DNA of 64,000 nt from Frigidibacter sp. SD6-1 (GTDB lineage Bacteria; Pseudomonadota; Alphaproteobacteria; Rhodobacterales; Rhodobacteraceae). Made by a program: the position numbers and the translations under genes. Position 1 is the first letter of the stretch. Each line of letters begins with the position of its first letter. Positions 7,757-16,928 of this stretch are shown here, piece after piece. The notes beneath the pieces were generated by a model. That model was not told the DNA's origin, ran no database searches, and was given only the letters and a program-made list of their open reading frames with translations. The stretch spans positions 29,600 through 93,599 of the forward strand of contig NZ_JARJNR010000010.1 of the NCBI RefSeq assembly GCF_030143255.1, given 5' to 3'.

Positions 7757-8193
7757 GACTGCACCTCGCTTTCCGGATGGCGGTGATCAGTTGCGCAAAG
7801 GGAATGGTCGCTCAAAACCTCGATCACCCGGCAATCGGCAATGCTCCCGCCCGCACATTGCACGACCATGCGTTCCAGTTCGGTCTTGAGGGCGGTCAGG
7901 CGCGCGAGCCGGCTTTCGACCTCGGCCAGTTGCGCCTTGGCGATGGCATCGGCGGCGGCGCAGGATTGGTCAGGTCTGTCGGACAGGCTGAGCAGGTCGC
8001 GGATCGCCTCCAGCGTGAAACCCAGATCGCGGGCGTGGCGGATGAATGCCAGCCGTTCCTGCGCCTTGCGGCCGTAGAGCCGCTGGTTGCCCGCGCTGCG
8101 TTCCGCCTCGGGCAAGAGGCCGATCTGCTCGTAGTAGCGGATCGTCGGAACCTTCACCCCCGCGGCCTCGCCCAGTTTTCCGATGGTCAGCAT
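7753..8193 (-). CDS. MerR-family metal-responsive regulator (ZntR/CadR/PbrR type)
   Basis: A 146-aa MerR regulator with winged HTH at residues 1-70 ([26 protein letters not shown]) and a long dimerisation helix. Metal-binding cysteines are visible as QSC (near 80) and a C-terminal loop [12 protein letters not shown] with further Cys and His residues at the end, the pattern of Zn/Cd/Pb sensors. I start at ATG 8193, as an upstream in-frame extension would cover the divergent promoter. It is divergent from the P-type ATPase, whose promoter has the 19-bp spacer that MerR proteins act on. Confidence 0.88.
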   Translation of the reverse strand: MLTIGKLGEAAGVKVPTIRYYEQIGLLPEAERSAGNQRLYGRKAQERLAFIRHARDLGFTLEAIRDLLSLSDRPDQSCAAADAIAKAQLAEVESRLARLTALKTELERMVVQCAGGSIADCRVIEVLSDHSLCATDHRHPESEVQS

Positions 8194-8203
8194 CAGATTC
8201 CCC

Positions 8204-8234
8204 TTGAAGCTATAGTTGCTAGAGACATTAGGTT
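8204..8234 (+). promoter_or_regulatory. MerR-type promoter of the metal ATPase gene
   Basis: A -35 TTGAAG (8204-8209) and -10 TAGGTT (8229-8234) are separated by 19 bp, the over-long spacer used by MerR regulators. The spacer contains the dyad-like CTATAGTTGCTAGAG, which resembles CadR/PbrR/ZntR operators. The predicted transcription start near 8241 argues for translation from the ATG at 8283 rather than at 8244. Confidence 0.7.
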
Positions 8235-8282
8235 CCTGATTCGATGAAAGCAACTGCCCGCACTGCGGCAGGAGGAATGACG

Positions 8283-10568
8283 ATGTCGGAAGCTGCACGC
8301 GAAACGTCCTGCGACTGGACTGTGACGGGCATGGACTGCGGATCCTGCGCGACCAAAATCAAGGATGCGGTGGCTCGCCTGCCGGGGGTGAGCGGCGTCG
8401 AGGTCGGGATCATGACGGAACGCCTGCGGCTGACGCTGGATGAGGCGCAGACCGGGCGGGACAAGATCGAAAAGACCGTCCGGGCACTTGGCTACCAGAT
8501 TGCGCCGCGCGCTGCCGGTGCGAAGAAGGATTTTGTGCTGCCTGATGCCCACGATGGGCATGACGATGACCATGCGACACATGAGGGCCACGATCACGCC
8601 GGGCACGACCACGGCCCCAAGGTCACCAGCGCAAAGCGCGATGACAGTGGCCACGGCAGCCCCGGCCATGTCCATGATGACCCCGCTGACCGGGGCAAGC
8701 GCTGGTATCAGACGGCCAAGGGCAAGCTGGTCATCTTCACCGCGTTGTTGCTCGGTGCCGCCTGGGTTATCGAGTATCTTGCACCCGAGATCGGCAAATG
8801 GGCCTTCGTCGCTGCTTGTCTGATCGGGGTAGCCCCAGTAGCGCAACGCGCCTTTGCAGCGTTGCGGATGGGTCAGCCCTTCACCATCGAAAGCCTGATG
8901 ACGATTGCAGCCGTCGGGGCCTTGTTTATCGACGCAGCCGAAGAGGCGGCGTTGGTCGTCTTCCTGTTCGCCGTGGGCGAGGTTTTGGAAGGCGTGGCCG
9001 CAGGCAAGGCGCGCGACGGCATCAGGGCCTTGGCGAACCTTGTCCCGAAGACCGCGCAACTGGTCACCGGCGACATCACGCGCGAGGTGCCGGCCGCAAG
9101 CCTGACCATCGGCCAGACCGTGCTTGTTCGCCCCGGCGACCGGATTCCGGCCGATGGCGAGATCGTGGATGGCACCTCGGGCGTGGACGAAAGCCCGGTC
9201 ACCGGCGAAAGCGTCCCCAAAACGCGCGGGCCGGGGGATGCGGTCTTTGCAGGCGCAATCAACACTGAGGCGGCGCTGCGGGTGAAGGTCACCAAAGGCG
9301 CGGAAGACAACACCATCGCGCGCATCATCCGGCTGGTCGAAGAGGCCGAAGAGGCCCGCGCGCCGACCGAACGCTTCATCGACCGCTTCAGCCGCTGGTA
9401 TATGCCCGCCATCGTCGCGGTTGCCGCGCTGGTGATCGTGGTGCCGCCGCTGGCATTTGGTCAGCCTTGGGACACGTGGATTTACCGGGGGCTTGCGCTT
9501 CTCTTGATCGGGTGCCCCTGCGCGCTGGTCATCTCAGTCCCCGCCTCCATCGCCTCTGCCATGTCCACCGGCGCGCGGCGCGGGCTCTTGATGAAGGGTG
9601 GTGCGGTGATCGAAGCCGCAGCGAAGGTCGATGTCGTGACCTTCGACAAGACCGGAACGCTGACGCATGGCCGCCCGCAGGTGACGGATGTGGTGCCGTT
9701 CGGGTCAACGACCGAGGCCGAGCTTCTTGCCGTTGCTGCGGGCGTAGAAACAGGGTCGAGCCACCCGCTGGCGATTGCGATCCTGAACAAGGCCAAGGAT
9801 GCGGGCGTTTCCGCGCTGCTCTCGCAAGACGCCAAGGCGCTGATGGGCAAGGGCGTTGTTGCAACCGTGGGCGGCGCTGCGGCCTATGTGTCCTCGCCCC
9901 GTTATGCGATGGAGCATGGCGGGCTCGATGGCTTCGGTCTTCGGCAGGCCACGATTTTTGAGGAGGACGGCAAGACCGCCGTCGCCGTGTTCCGCGAAAA
10001 GACCCCGCTTGGCCTGATCGCCATGCGGGACGAGCCGCGCGCGGATGCCAAGGACGCGGTGCGCCAGTTGACGGCGATGGGGGTGACTTCGGTGATCCTG
10101 ACCGGGGACAACCCGCGCACGGCCGCCGCCATCGCCGGAAGCCTCGGGCTGAAGTTCGAAGCCGACATGATGCCCGAGGACAAGCTTGCCTACATCCGCG
10201 AGATCGGCACCCAAGGCGGCGTAATGATGATCGGCGACGGTATCAACGACGCCCCCGCGCTGAAACAGGCGAGTGTCGGCGTGGCGATGGGATCGGGCAC
10301 CGACGTGGCGCTGGAAACCGCCGATGCGGCGATCCTGCGCGACCGGGTGACGGACATTCCGGCCACGATCCGCCTGTCGCGCGCTGCGATGGCCAATATC
10401 CGCCAGAACGTCACTATCGCTTTGGGGCTGAAGGCGGTTTTCCTGGTGACCTCGGTCTTCGGCTTGACCGGCCTCTGGATCGCAATTCTGGCCGATACCG
10501 GCGCGACTGTGCTGGTGACGCTGAACGCCCTGCGCCTGCTGCGGTTCAATCCGGAACGGGAGGCGTAA
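8283..10568 (+). CDS. zntA: Heavy-metal P-type ATPase, ZntA/CadA type (Zn/Cd/Pb export)
   Basis: A 761-aa P1B ATPase. It has an N-terminal HMA domain with GMDCGSC (about 16-22), a histidine/aspartate-rich linker (about 85-130) likely to bind Zn2+, and the transmembrane CPC motif in LIGCPCALV. The phosphorylation motif DKTGT, the SSHPLA nucleotide motif and GDGINDAPAL hinge follow. The last helices contain KAVFLVTSVFGLTGLW and ADTGATVLVTLNALRLLR, whose Lys and Asp mark PIB-2 Zn/Cd/Pb exporters. ATG 8283 is chosen because AGGAGG lies 7 nt upstream. It heads a plus-strand run through lspA and the dsb genes. Confidence 0.93.
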   Translation: MSEAARETSCDWTVTGMDCGSCATKIKDAVARLPGVSGVEVGIMTERLRLTLDEAQTGRDKIEKTVRALGYQIAPRAAGAKKDFVLPDAHDGHDDDHATHEGHDHAGHDHGPKVTSAKRDDSGHGSPGHVHDDPADRGKRWYQTAKGKLVIFTALLLGAAWVIEYLAPEIGKWAFVAACLIGVAPVAQRAFAALRMGQPFTIESLMTIAAVGALFIDAAEEAALVVFLFAVGEVLEGVAAGKARDGIRALANLVPKTAQLVTGDITREVPAASLTIGQTVLVRPGDRIPADGEIVDGTSGVDESPVTGESVPKTRGPGDAVFAGAINTEAALRVKVTKGAEDNTIARIIRLVEEAEEARAPTERFIDRFSRWYMPAIVAVAALVIVVPPLAFGQPWDTWIYRGLALLLIGCPCALVISVPASIASAMSTGARRGLLMKGGAVIEAAAKVDVVTFDKTGTLTHGRPQVTDVVPFGSTTEAELLAVAAGVETGSSHPLAIAILNKAKDAGVSALLSQDAKALMGKGVVATVGGAAAYVSSPRYAMEHGGLDGFGLRQATIFEEDGKTAVAVFREKTPLGLIAMRDEPRADAKDAVRQLTAMGVTSVILTGDNPRTAAAIAGSLGLKFEADMMPEDKLAYIREIGTQGGVMMIGDGINDAPALKQASVGVAMGSGTDVALETADAAILRDRVTDIPATIRLSRAAMANIRQNVTIALGLKAVFLVTSVFGLTGLWIAILADTGATVLVTLNALRLLRFNPEREA

Positions 10569-10572
10569 GGCC

Positions 10573-11196
10573 ATGATCTCCGGTTTCGGCTGGGCAGCAT
10601 TGGCCCTTCTCTTCGGCTATCTGGCTCTGTTCTTCTGGGGCAGCGCGCTGGCCGCGAAAGCGGTGGGTCGGCCGGTCTGGCTGTTCGCCCGTGCGACCGG
10701 ACGCGACCGGCTGGCGGCAATCGGGTTCCGCGTGGCCTTTGCGCTCGCCTTCTTCGGGCCGCTTCTCTGGCTCGCCGTGCCTATCCTGCACAAGATCGAT
10801 CCGCTTTGGACCGAGGGGCGCGCCGTACTTCTTGGCTTGGTCGGGGTCTTTGTCGCAGGGCTCGGCGCGATGGTGGCCTTTGCCGCGCAGATGTCGATGG
10901 GATCCTCCTGGCGCGTCGGCGTCGTCGGCGGCGAAACCGGCGATCTGGTCTCCGGCGGGCTTTACCGCTTCAGCCGCAACCCGACCTTTGTGGGGCAAGC
11001 GGCGCTGCTGGCGGGTGTTACCCTGGCAGTGCCCTCTGTCCCGACGGTCCTAGCCCCACTCCTGTTTCTCTGGTCCGCCACCACGCAAGTCCGGTCAGAG
11101 GAGGCTGCCCTGCGCATGGCAATCGGGCCGGACTATGACCGCTACACCGCATCGGTTCCTCGCTGGATCGGCATGAAGAGCAAGGCTGCGGAATGA
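10573..11196 (+). CDS. Isoprenylcysteine carboxyl methyltransferase-like membrane protein
   Basis: A 207-aa polytopic protein (five or so hydrophobic segments). Its C-terminal half carries the ICMT/PEMT-type motif [15 protein letters not shown], followed by [18 protein letters not shown], the SAM-binding Glu-Glu and terminal Tyr pattern of the family. Bacterial members methylate unknown small or lipid substrates. It starts 4 nt after the ATPase stop and overlaps lspA by 4 bp, so it is part of the metal operon. Membrane-linked methylation in metal tolerance is only inferred. Confidence 0.75.
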   Translation: MISGFGWAALALLFGYLALFFWGSALAAKAVGRPVWLFARATGRDRLAAIGFRVAFALAFFGPLLWLAVPILHKIDPLWTEGRAVLLGLVGVFVAGLGAMVAFAAQMSMGSSWRVGVVGGETGDLVSGGLYRFSRNPTFVGQAALLAGVTLAVPSVPTVLAPLLFLWSATTQVRSEEAALRMAIGPDYDRYTASVPRWIGMKSKAAE

Positions 11197-11678
11197 CCAA
11201 GATGACGCTGATTTCGCTGATTGCTGCCGCAGTGGTGGCAGACCAGTTGACCAAGGCAGCGGCACTATCGCTGCTGTCGCAAGGGACGGCTGTCCCTGTC
11301 TTTCCGAGTTTCAACCTCTCCCTCGGGTTCAACACAGGCGCGAGCTTCGGCATGATGGGCGGGATAATGGCGGGTAAGCCCCTTCTGATGGCCGCGCTGA
11401 CGGGCGCACTGACCATCGCCTTCGCCGTCATGGCATTCCGGGCGCAGCACGCGCTGGAACGTGCCGGCTTTGCACTGGTCGTGGGCGGGGCGCTTGGCAA
11501 CATCATCGACCGGCTGCGACAGGGTGCCGTGACTGATTTTCTCGATTTCTATTGGCGTGACTGGCACTGGCCCACGTTCAACGTCGCCGATATTGCGATC
11601 ACCCTGGGCGCGGTCCTGATCCTCGCCGCATCTCTTCCCGTTCGCCGCCGCAAGGAGCCGGTTCTTGACCAAAGCTGA
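11193..11678 (+). CDS. lspA: Signal peptidase II (lipoprotein signal peptidase)
   Basis: A 161-aa four-helix membrane aspartyl protease. The catalytic motifs are present: [18 protein letters not shown] (first Asp) and FNVADIAIT (second Asp), with N-terminal DQLTKA and a FNTGASFG segment. It removes signal peptides from lipoproteins after lipid modification. Accessory copies of lspA beside CadA/ZntA ATPases are known on metal-resistance elements. The gene overlaps both neighbours (4 bp with the methyltransferase, 14 bp with dsbB). Confidence 0.93.
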   Translation: MTKMTLISLIAAAVVADQLTKAAALSLLSQGTAVPVFPSFNLSLGFNTGASFGMMGGIMAGKPLLMAALTGALTIAFAVMAFRAQHALERAGFALVVGGALGNIIDRLRQGAVTDFLDFYWRDWHWPTFNVADIAITLGAVLILAASLPVRRRKEPVLDQS

Positions 11679-12102
11679 CTCGGAAACCCTGTCGCGCGAC
11701 GACCTTGCCTTGACTGCGGCCTTCCTGATTGCGCTGGCGGCCACACTTGGCGCGCTTTTCATCGGTGAGGTGCTGGGCCAGATGCCCTGCACGCTCTGCT
11801 GGTATCAGCGCATCGCCATGTTCCCGCTGGTGCCGATCCTTGGCTTGTCACTCTGGCGGGGCGACGGCGTGGCGCGCGCCTACGGCTTGCCCCTGGCCCT
11901 CGCCGGGCTGGCGCTGGCGGCGTGGCATTCGGGCCTTTACGCTGGGTTTTTGCCCGCGCCAATCGTGCCCTGCACCGAAAATGGCCCCTCCTGCACCGGT
12001 GAGGCGCAGATGATCCTTGGCCTGCCGATCCCCTATCTTTCCGCGGTCGCCTTTGCAGCGATCCTTGCCTGTCTCATCCTTCCGAAAGGACACCGCCCAT
12101 GA
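11665..12102 (+). CDS. dsbB: DsbB-family disulfide bond oxidoreductase
   Basis: A 145-aa four-helix membrane protein with the quinone-linked CTLCWYQR motif near residue 42. A periplasmic loop contains the second cysteine pair (PC...SC, near residues 100-108). DsbB re-oxidises DsbA and passes electrons to quinones. The start is TTG at 11665, supported by AAGGAG 7-8 nt upstream. Its stop overlaps the ATG of the DsbA-like gene (ATGA), so the two form a redox pair. Confidence 0.88.
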   Translation: MTKADSETLSRDDLALTAAFLIALAATLGALFIGEVLGQMPCTLCWYQRIAMFPLVPILGLSLWRGDGVARAYGLPLALAGLALAAWHSGLYAGFLPAPIVPCTENGPSCTGEAQMILGLPIPYLSAVAFAAILACLILPKGHRP

Positions 12103-12758
12103 ACCGCCGCACCCTTCTGATCGGAGCCTCTGCGCTTGGCCTTGCCGCCTTCGCGGGTGGCGCCTACGTGCTGAACCAGCGCCGCGCCGCCGAGGCAGAA
12201 GTGGCGGCCGCTGCCGCGCCAACAGCCGATCAGGCACTACTGATCCGGGACTACTCCCCCAGCTTCGGTCCTGCCGATGCGCCCGTCACACTGGTTGAAT
12301 TCTTCGATCCGTCCTGCGAGGCCTGCCGCGCCTATCACCCGGTGGTGCAAGAGATCCGGCGGCAGTTTCCGACTCAGGTCCGGGTCGTGCTGCGCTATAC
12401 CGTCTTCCACGAAGGCTCGGACGAAGCCGTGCGCATCCTTGAGGCTGCACGGATGCAGGACAAGTTCGAGCCGGTACTGGATGCGCTGCTGGAACAGCAA
12501 CCGGGCTGGGCCGTGCATGGTTCGCCGCAGCTGGACGTGGCCTGGGAAATCGCCGGGGCCGCGGGGCTCGATCTCGAAAGGGCGGAAAGCGACAAGCTCT
12601 TTCCGGGGATTACTGGCATCCTCAACCAGGACGCAGCCGACGTCGAAGCCTTGGCCATTCGACAGACGCCGACCTTCTTTCTGAACGGCAGGCGGCTGGA
12701 GAACTTCAGCGCAGACAGCCTGATCGCAGATGTGCGGTTTGCAATCGAGAACAGCTGA
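12099..12758 (+). CDS. DsbA-family thioredoxin-fold protein
   Basis: A 219-aa exported protein. It has a twin-Arg-containing N-terminus ([18 protein letters not shown]) that could be Tat or Sec signal/anchor, then a DsbA thioredoxin fold with active site CEAC near residue 72 (FFDPSCEACRAY). The cis-Pro motif RQTPTFFLNG lies near 188. It introduces or shuffles disulfides in exported proteins. The 4-bp overlap with dsbB implies direct partnership. Confidence 0.88.
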   Translation: MNRRTLLIGASALGLAAFAGGAYVLNQRRAAEAEVAAAAAPTADQALLIRDYSPSFGPADAPVTLVEFFDPSCEACRAYHPVVQEIRRQFPTQVRVVLRYTVFHEGSDEAVRILEAARMQDKFEPVLDALLEQQPGWAVHGSPQLDVAWEIAGAAGLDLERAESDKLFPGITGILNQDAADVEALAIRQTPTFFLNGRRLENFSADSLIADVRFAIENS

Positions 12759-12764
12759 TGCCGA

Positions 12765-13217
12765 TCAGGACCGATTGGCGAAGGCCGCGAAGAGCGCCAG
12801 CGTTCGTTCGCTGACGTGATGCTCGATGCCTTCGGCGTCGCGCTCTGCCGTCTCGGGGTCAAGGCCAAGGCTGATCAGGAACCGCAGCACGATCTCGTGC
12901 CGCCGCCGACATTCCTTGGCCAGCGCGCGGCCCGTGTCGGTCAGAAAGACCGACCGATACTTTGCGCGGGTGATCAGCCCTTCGCGCGCCAGCCGGTCGA
13001 GGGTCTTGCTGACCGTCGGCACCTTCACGCCAAGGCGGGTGGCGATGTCCACCGGGCGCGCCTCGCCCTGTTCGTGGATCAGCTCAGCGATCAGTTCGAC
13101 ATAATCCTCGGCCAGTTCATTCCGCCGTGCCTCGCGCACGCCCTGAAACGCTTCGGTGCGCGGGTCTGCGGGGCCGTCGAGCGGCGCGGTGCGGGTGTCA
13201 GGGTGGAACTCGGTCAT
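12765..13217 (-). CDS. mntR: MntR/DtxR-family manganese-responsive repressor
   Basis: A 150-aa repressor. An N-terminal extension of about 35 residues precedes the winged helix (ARPVDIATRLGVKVPTVSKTLDRLAREGLI) and the metal-binding dimerisation region with ECRRRHEIVLRFL and GIEHHVSERT. It is a short MntR-type protein without the SH3 domain. It represses Mn uptake when Mn2+ is plentiful. It is divergent from mntH with a perfect palindrome between them, and convergent with the dsbA-like gene with only 6 bp between stops. Confidence 0.88.
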   Translation of the reverse strand: MTEFHPDTRTAPLDGPADPRTEAFQGVREARRNELAEDYVELIAELIHEQGEARPVDIATRLGVKVPTVSKTLDRLAREGLITRAKYRSVFLTDTGRALAKECRRRHEIVLRFLISLGLDPETAERDAEGIEHHVSERTLALFAAFANRS

Positions 13218-13241
13218 CTGCAGAGTGTCGCATGGGATGGA

Positions 13242-13284
13242 TTGACAAGTAAAGTCGCGGGACAGATTGTTAGCACTGTCTAAC
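13242..13284 (+). promoter_or_regulatory. mntH promoter region with MntR-type palindrome
   Basis: A -35-like TTGACA is at 13242-13247 with a weak -10 (GATTGT) 17 bp downstream. GTTAG (13269-13273) and CTAAC (13280-13284) are perfect inverted arms around 6 nt, overlapping the start of transcription. The position suits Mn-dependent repression by the divergent MntR. Confidence 0.55.
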
Positions 13285-13338
13285 TTTATGCGCCACGTCT
13301 TGTCGGGATCGTGACGAAACCCGGGAGCGCCCTAAACC

Positions 13339-14664
13339 ATGTCCATCCCAGCCTGGCGACAAGAGCGCGAGACGCCCTCACTTTCCGAGGTCTTCCGCAC
13401 CATTGCGGTCGGCAACGGCGGCACCAGCCGGTTCCGCCGGTTCCTCGCCTTCATCGGCCCCGGCTATCTGGTGGCCGTGGGCTACATGGACCCCGGCAAC
13501 TGGGCGACCTCGCTCGCCGGCGGGGCGGCCTTCGGCTACACGCTGCTGTTCGTAGCCCTTCTGTCGAACATCATGGCGATCCTCCTGCAATCGCTCTGCG
13601 CGCGGTTGGCGGTCGCCTCGGGTCGCGATCTGGCGCAGGCCTGTCGAGATGCCTTTCCGAAATGGATGTCGGTGCCCCTTTGGGTTTTCGCCGAGCTAGC
13701 CATCATCGCCACCGATCTGGCCGAGGTGATCGGCACCGCCATCGGCCTGAACCTGCTGTTCGGCATCCCGCTGGAGATCGGCATCTTCATCACCGCCGCC
13801 GACGTGTTCCTGATCTTGTGGCTGCAGAACAAGGGGTTCCGCTGGATCGAGGCGCTGATCATCTCGCTGATGGCACTGATCGCGGCCTGTTTTGTCGTGC
13901 TGATCGCGCAGTCCGATCCGGTCTGGGGCGACGTCATCGCCGGGTTCGCCCCGAGCCGTGAGATCGTCAGCAACCCGACCATGCTCTACCTTGCCCTTGG
14001 CATCATCGGAGCCACGGTCATGCCGCATAACCTCTATCTGCATTCGGGCATCGTGCAGACCCGCGCCTTTGGCATGGACCTGCCCGCCAAGCGCGAGGCG
14101 TTGCGGTTGGCGACTTGGGACAGCACCATTGCGCTGATGTTCGCGTTGACGATCAATGCCTCGATCCTGATCCTTGCCGCTGCCGCCTTCTACACCGTCG
14201 GCGAAAATGACGTGGCCGAGATCGACAAGGCGCACCTGTTGCTGGAGCCGCTGCTGGGGTCGTCACTGGCGCCGGTCCTGTTCGGGGTGGCGCTTTTGTG
14301 CGCAGGCCTGAACTCCACTGTCACAGCCACGATGGCCGGGCAGATCGTGATGGAAGGCTTCATTCGGCTGCGCATCGCCCCCTGGGCGCGGCGGCTGATC
14401 ACCCGCGGCCTTGCCATCATCCCGGCGGTCTTCGTGATCCTGCTCTACGGCAGTGAGGGCGTGGGTGAGCTGCTGATCCTGAGCCAGGTGGTGCTGTCCT
14501 TCCAACTGCCCTTCGCCATCGTGCCTTTGGTCATGTTCACCGCCAGCCGCGCCAAGATGGGCGAACTGGTCGCCCCACGCTGGCTGACGGGCCTCTGCTG
14601 GTTGATCGCCGCCGTCATCATCGTGCTGAACGTGAACCTGTTGTCGACCGTGCTTTTGGGCTGA
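13339..14664 (+). CDS. mntH: Nramp-family divalent metal transporter
   Basis: A 441-aa transporter with about 11 hydrophobic segments. The Nramp metal-site motifs are intact: DPGNW in helix 1 (near residue 51) and [15 protein letters not shown] in helix 6. It imports Mn2+ with protons, which supports oxidative-stress defence and offsets metal competition. It is divergent from mntR. A small TCACC-CTTC-GGTGA hairpin follows the stop. Confidence 0.95.
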   Translation: MSIPAWRQERETPSLSEVFRTIAVGNGGTSRFRRFLAFIGPGYLVAVGYMDPGNWATSLAGGAAFGYTLLFVALLSNIMAILLQSLCARLAVASGRDLAQACRDAFPKWMSVPLWVFAELAIIATDLAEVIGTAIGLNLLFGIPLEIGIFITAADVFLILWLQNKGFRWIEALIISLMALIAACFVVLIAQSDPVWGDVIAGFAPSREIVSNPTMLYLALGIIGATVMPHNLYLHSGIVQTRAFGMDLPAKREALRLATWDSTIALMFALTINASILILAAAAFYTVGENDVAEIDKAHLLLEPLLGSSLAPVLFGVALLCAGLNSTVTATMAGQIVMEGFIRLRIAPWARRLITRGLAIIPAVFVILLYGSEGVGELLILSQVVLSFQLPFAIVPLVMFTASRAKMGELVAPRWLTGLCWLIAAVIIVLNVNLLSTVLLG

Positions 14665-14755
14665 CCCTTCACCCTTCGGTGAGAGCACGAATTCGGGCTT
14701 GAACCTCAAGCGGCTGGAGGTTTTAGACAGAGAGCAATAAACAGGCAGGTTACGG

Positions 14756-15349
14756 ATGCGGTTGACAAGGTTACAGAAAATCCTCTGGGCGGCGGCGGGA
14801 CTGGCCACGCTGGCCTATGGGCTGCTCGTGCTGTTGCCAAACCGCGCGTCGGAGGCTGTCCCGCAAGCCGCCTTCCGACCGACCTTCACGCTGCCGGATG
14901 CCGAGGGTCGGGTGCGCACCCCTGCCGAGTTTGCGGGCCAGCATCTTCTGGTCTTCTTCGGCTTCACCAACTGCCCGGACGTCTGCCCGACAACACTTTC
15001 CGAAGTGGCGCAGGTGATGGACGATCTGGGCGACGACGCTGCCCTTGTGCAGCCTCTGTTCATCTCGATCGATCCCGAGCGGGATCGCAGACTGGGGCTG
15101 GCCGAGTTCACTGCGGCGTTCCACCCGTCGATCATCGGGCTTGCCGGGGACGAGGCACAGACCCGCGCCGCGGCGGACAGCTTCCGCATCTTCTACGCGC
15201 GCGAGGGTGATGCCGCCGCCCCCGACGGCTACACCATGTCGCACAGCCCGGCGCTCTACCTCATCGGGCCCGAGGGTGACTGGCTGCGTCAGTTCACCTA
15301 CGGCACGCCCGCCACCGATATCCTTGCCGACCTTCAACCCAGATTGTGA
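14756..15349 (+). CDS. SCO1/SenC-family copper chaperone, first copy
   Basis: A 197-aa protein with an N-terminal membrane anchor (about 8-27) and a periplasmic thioredoxin-like SCO domain. The Cu-binding CPDVCP motif is near residue 78 and the distant His is in YTMSHSPALYLIG. It delivers copper or reducing equivalents to the CuA site of cytochrome oxidase or handles excess copper. Its stop overlaps an alternative start of the PCu(A)C gene, indicating one transcript. Confidence 0.88.
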   Translation: MRLTRLQKILWAAAGLATLAYGLLVLLPNRASEAVPQAAFRPTFTLPDAEGRVRTPAEFAGQHLLVFFGFTNCPDVCPTTLSEVAQVMDDLGDDAALVQPLFISIDPERDRRLGLAEFTAAFHPSIIGLAGDEAQTRAAADSFRIFYAREGDAAAPDGYTMSHSPALYLIGPEGDWLRQFTYGTPATDILADLQPRL

Positions 15350-15354
15350 CCGCC

Positions 15355-15825
15355 ATGAAATCCCTGATCCTCTCGGCCCTCCTCACCCTATCCGCCGCCC
15401 CCGTGCTGGCCTGCGAAACCTTCACCCTGGGCGATCTGAATATCGAACACGCCTGGTCCCGCGCCACCATCGGCGCGGACCGGCCGGGGGTATTCTATGT
15501 CGAGATCACCAACAACGGCAGCACAGATGATGCGCTGATCGGCATCGCGACCCCGGCTGCTGGCATGCCGATGCTGCACGAAACCGTGGTGACCGACGGC
15601 ATCGCCTCCATGCCACACGCCATGTCGATCCCGGTTCCGGCTGGCCAAACCGTCGAGCTGGCGCCCGGCGGCTATCATGGGATGCTGATGGGCCTGACCA
15701 CGACACTGGCCGAAGGCGACAGCTTCCCGGTGACACTCTCCTTCCAGAATGCCGGGGAAGTCGTCGTCAATGTCGAGGTTCTGTCGCTACGGGCGGAGGG
15801 TCCGGATTGCGACGACGCCAACTGA
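15355..15825 (+). CDS. PCu(A)C-type periplasmic copper chaperone
   Basis: A 156-aa protein with signal peptide (1-18, ending VLA|CET). The Cu(I) site residues are visible: MLHETVV, then a Met after about ten residues, and PGGYHGMLMG. It passes Cu(I) to oxidase assembly factors. I take ATG 15355; a GTG at 15346 overlapping the upstream stop is possible. It lies between two sco genes, a typical copper-delivery arrangement but with sco duplicated. Confidence 0.87.
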   Translation: MKSLILSALLTLSAAPVLACETFTLGDLNIEHAWSRATIGADRPGVFYVEITNNGSTDDALIGIATPAAGMPMLHETVVTDGIASMPHAMSIPVPAGQTVELAPGGYHGMLMGLTTTLAEGDSFPVTLSFQNAGEVVVNVEVLSLRAEGPDCDDAN

Positions 15826-16406
15826 TCCTTGGTCTGGGAGGCGCGAGCGGTGCATTGGCCTTCACGCTCGGCCTCGGCTGGTTGCAAAGCCGCGGCCGCG
15901 CGCAGCCGCCCGCCGCGCTTCTGCCACTGCCCATCGGCGAGATGGGCTTTGCCCTGACCAACCATCGCGGTGAACCGGTGCGCCCGGCAGACTGGATCGG
16001 CCGCCCGACCATGGCCTTCTTCGGCTTCACTTGGTGCCCCGATGTCTGCCCAACCACCCTCAGCGACATCTCGGGCTGGCTGGATGAGCTCGGGCCCGAC
16101 GCCGACCGGCTGAACACCGTCTTCATCACCGTCGATCCCGAACGGGATACACAGCAAGTTCTGGCCGACTACCTGGCAAACTTCGATCCACGGATCACCG
16201 GCCTGACCGGCCCGCTGGCCGAGGTCGAACGCGCCGTCGCAGGCTTCCGCGCCCGGTTCGAAAAGGTGCCCCGCGACGGGGATTACACCATGGACCACAC
16301 TGCCGGTGTGTTCCTGTTCCGCGCCGATGGGCGCTTTGCCAGCATCATCGACTACCACGAGGACCGCCGCTTCGCCCTGCCGAAGATACGCAGGGTTCTG
16401 ACCTGA
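15807..16406 (+). CDS. SCO1/SenC-family copper chaperone, second copy
   Basis: A 199-aa SCO protein with an N-terminal signal/anchor that has consecutive arginines. The Cu site CPDVCP is near residue 77 and the His is in YTMDHTAGVFLF. The start is TTG at 15807 with GGAGGG 7 nt upstream, inside the end of the PCu(A)C gene (19-bp overlap). The two SCO copies are clearly diverged outside the motifs, so this is not a recent tandem duplication. Confidence 0.87.
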   Translation: MRRRQLILGLGGASGALAFTLGLGWLQSRGRAQPPAALLPLPIGEMGFALTNHRGEPVRPADWIGRPTMAFFGFTWCPDVCPTTLSDISGWLDELGPDADRLNTVFITVDPERDTQQVLADYLANFDPRITGLTGPLAEVERAVAGFRARFEKVPRDGDYTMDHTAGVFLFRADGRFASIIDYHEDRRFALPKIRRVLT

Positions 16407-16432
16407 CAGCCACACCTGTTCCGGAGAGCCAC

Positions 16433-16909
16433 ATGACCAACACGCCCCTTCTGACCCGCCGCACAATGCTGCTGTCCGGCCTCGCCGTCGCGACTTTCGC
16501 GGCCAGTCCGGTGCGCAGCGCGGGCCCGTCGATCCATGTCGTAAAGGGAACCGGCTGCGAATGCTGCAACGCCTGGGTCGCCTATCTTCGGGACGAGGGT
16601 TTCACCGTGACGGACGAGGAGCGCTACGGCACGCTCCTGATGACCTACAAGGCCGAAGTGGGTGTGCCTCAAAGAATGATCTCCTGCCACACAGGGATGA
16701 TCGAGGGCTATGTGCTCGAAGGCCATGTCCCTGCGGCCGATATCCGGCGCCTGCTCGAGGAGCGGCCGGACGCGATCGGGCTTGCCGTGCCTGGGATGCC
16801 CTATGGATCGCCCGGCATGGGACCGGAGGACAGCCGCGAGGCCTACGACGTCCTGCTGATCGGCCGCGATGGCTCAACCGAGGTCTTCACCCGCTATCTG
16901 GCCGCCTGA
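16433..16909 (+). CDS. DUF411 family exported metal-binding protein
   Basis: A 158-aa protein with a twin-Arg-type signal (TRRTMLLSGLAVATFA) and a DUF411 domain. The conserved cysteines are in GTGCECCNAW (near 41) and the MISCHTGMIEGYVLEGHVP motif (near 82), which resemble a copper site. DUF411 proteins occur with copper tolerance genes. It follows the second sco by 26 bp and ends the copper cluster. Confidence 0.85.
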   Translation: MTNTPLLTRRTMLLSGLAVATFAASPVRSAGPSIHVVKGTGCECCNAWVAYLRDEGFTVTDEERYGTLLMTYKAEVGVPQRMISCHTGMIEGYVLEGHVPAADIRRLLEERPDAIGLAVPGMPYGSPGMGPEDSREAYDVLLIGRDGSTEVFTRYLAA

Positions 16910-16928
16910 CAATTGTGTCGCCCGTGCT

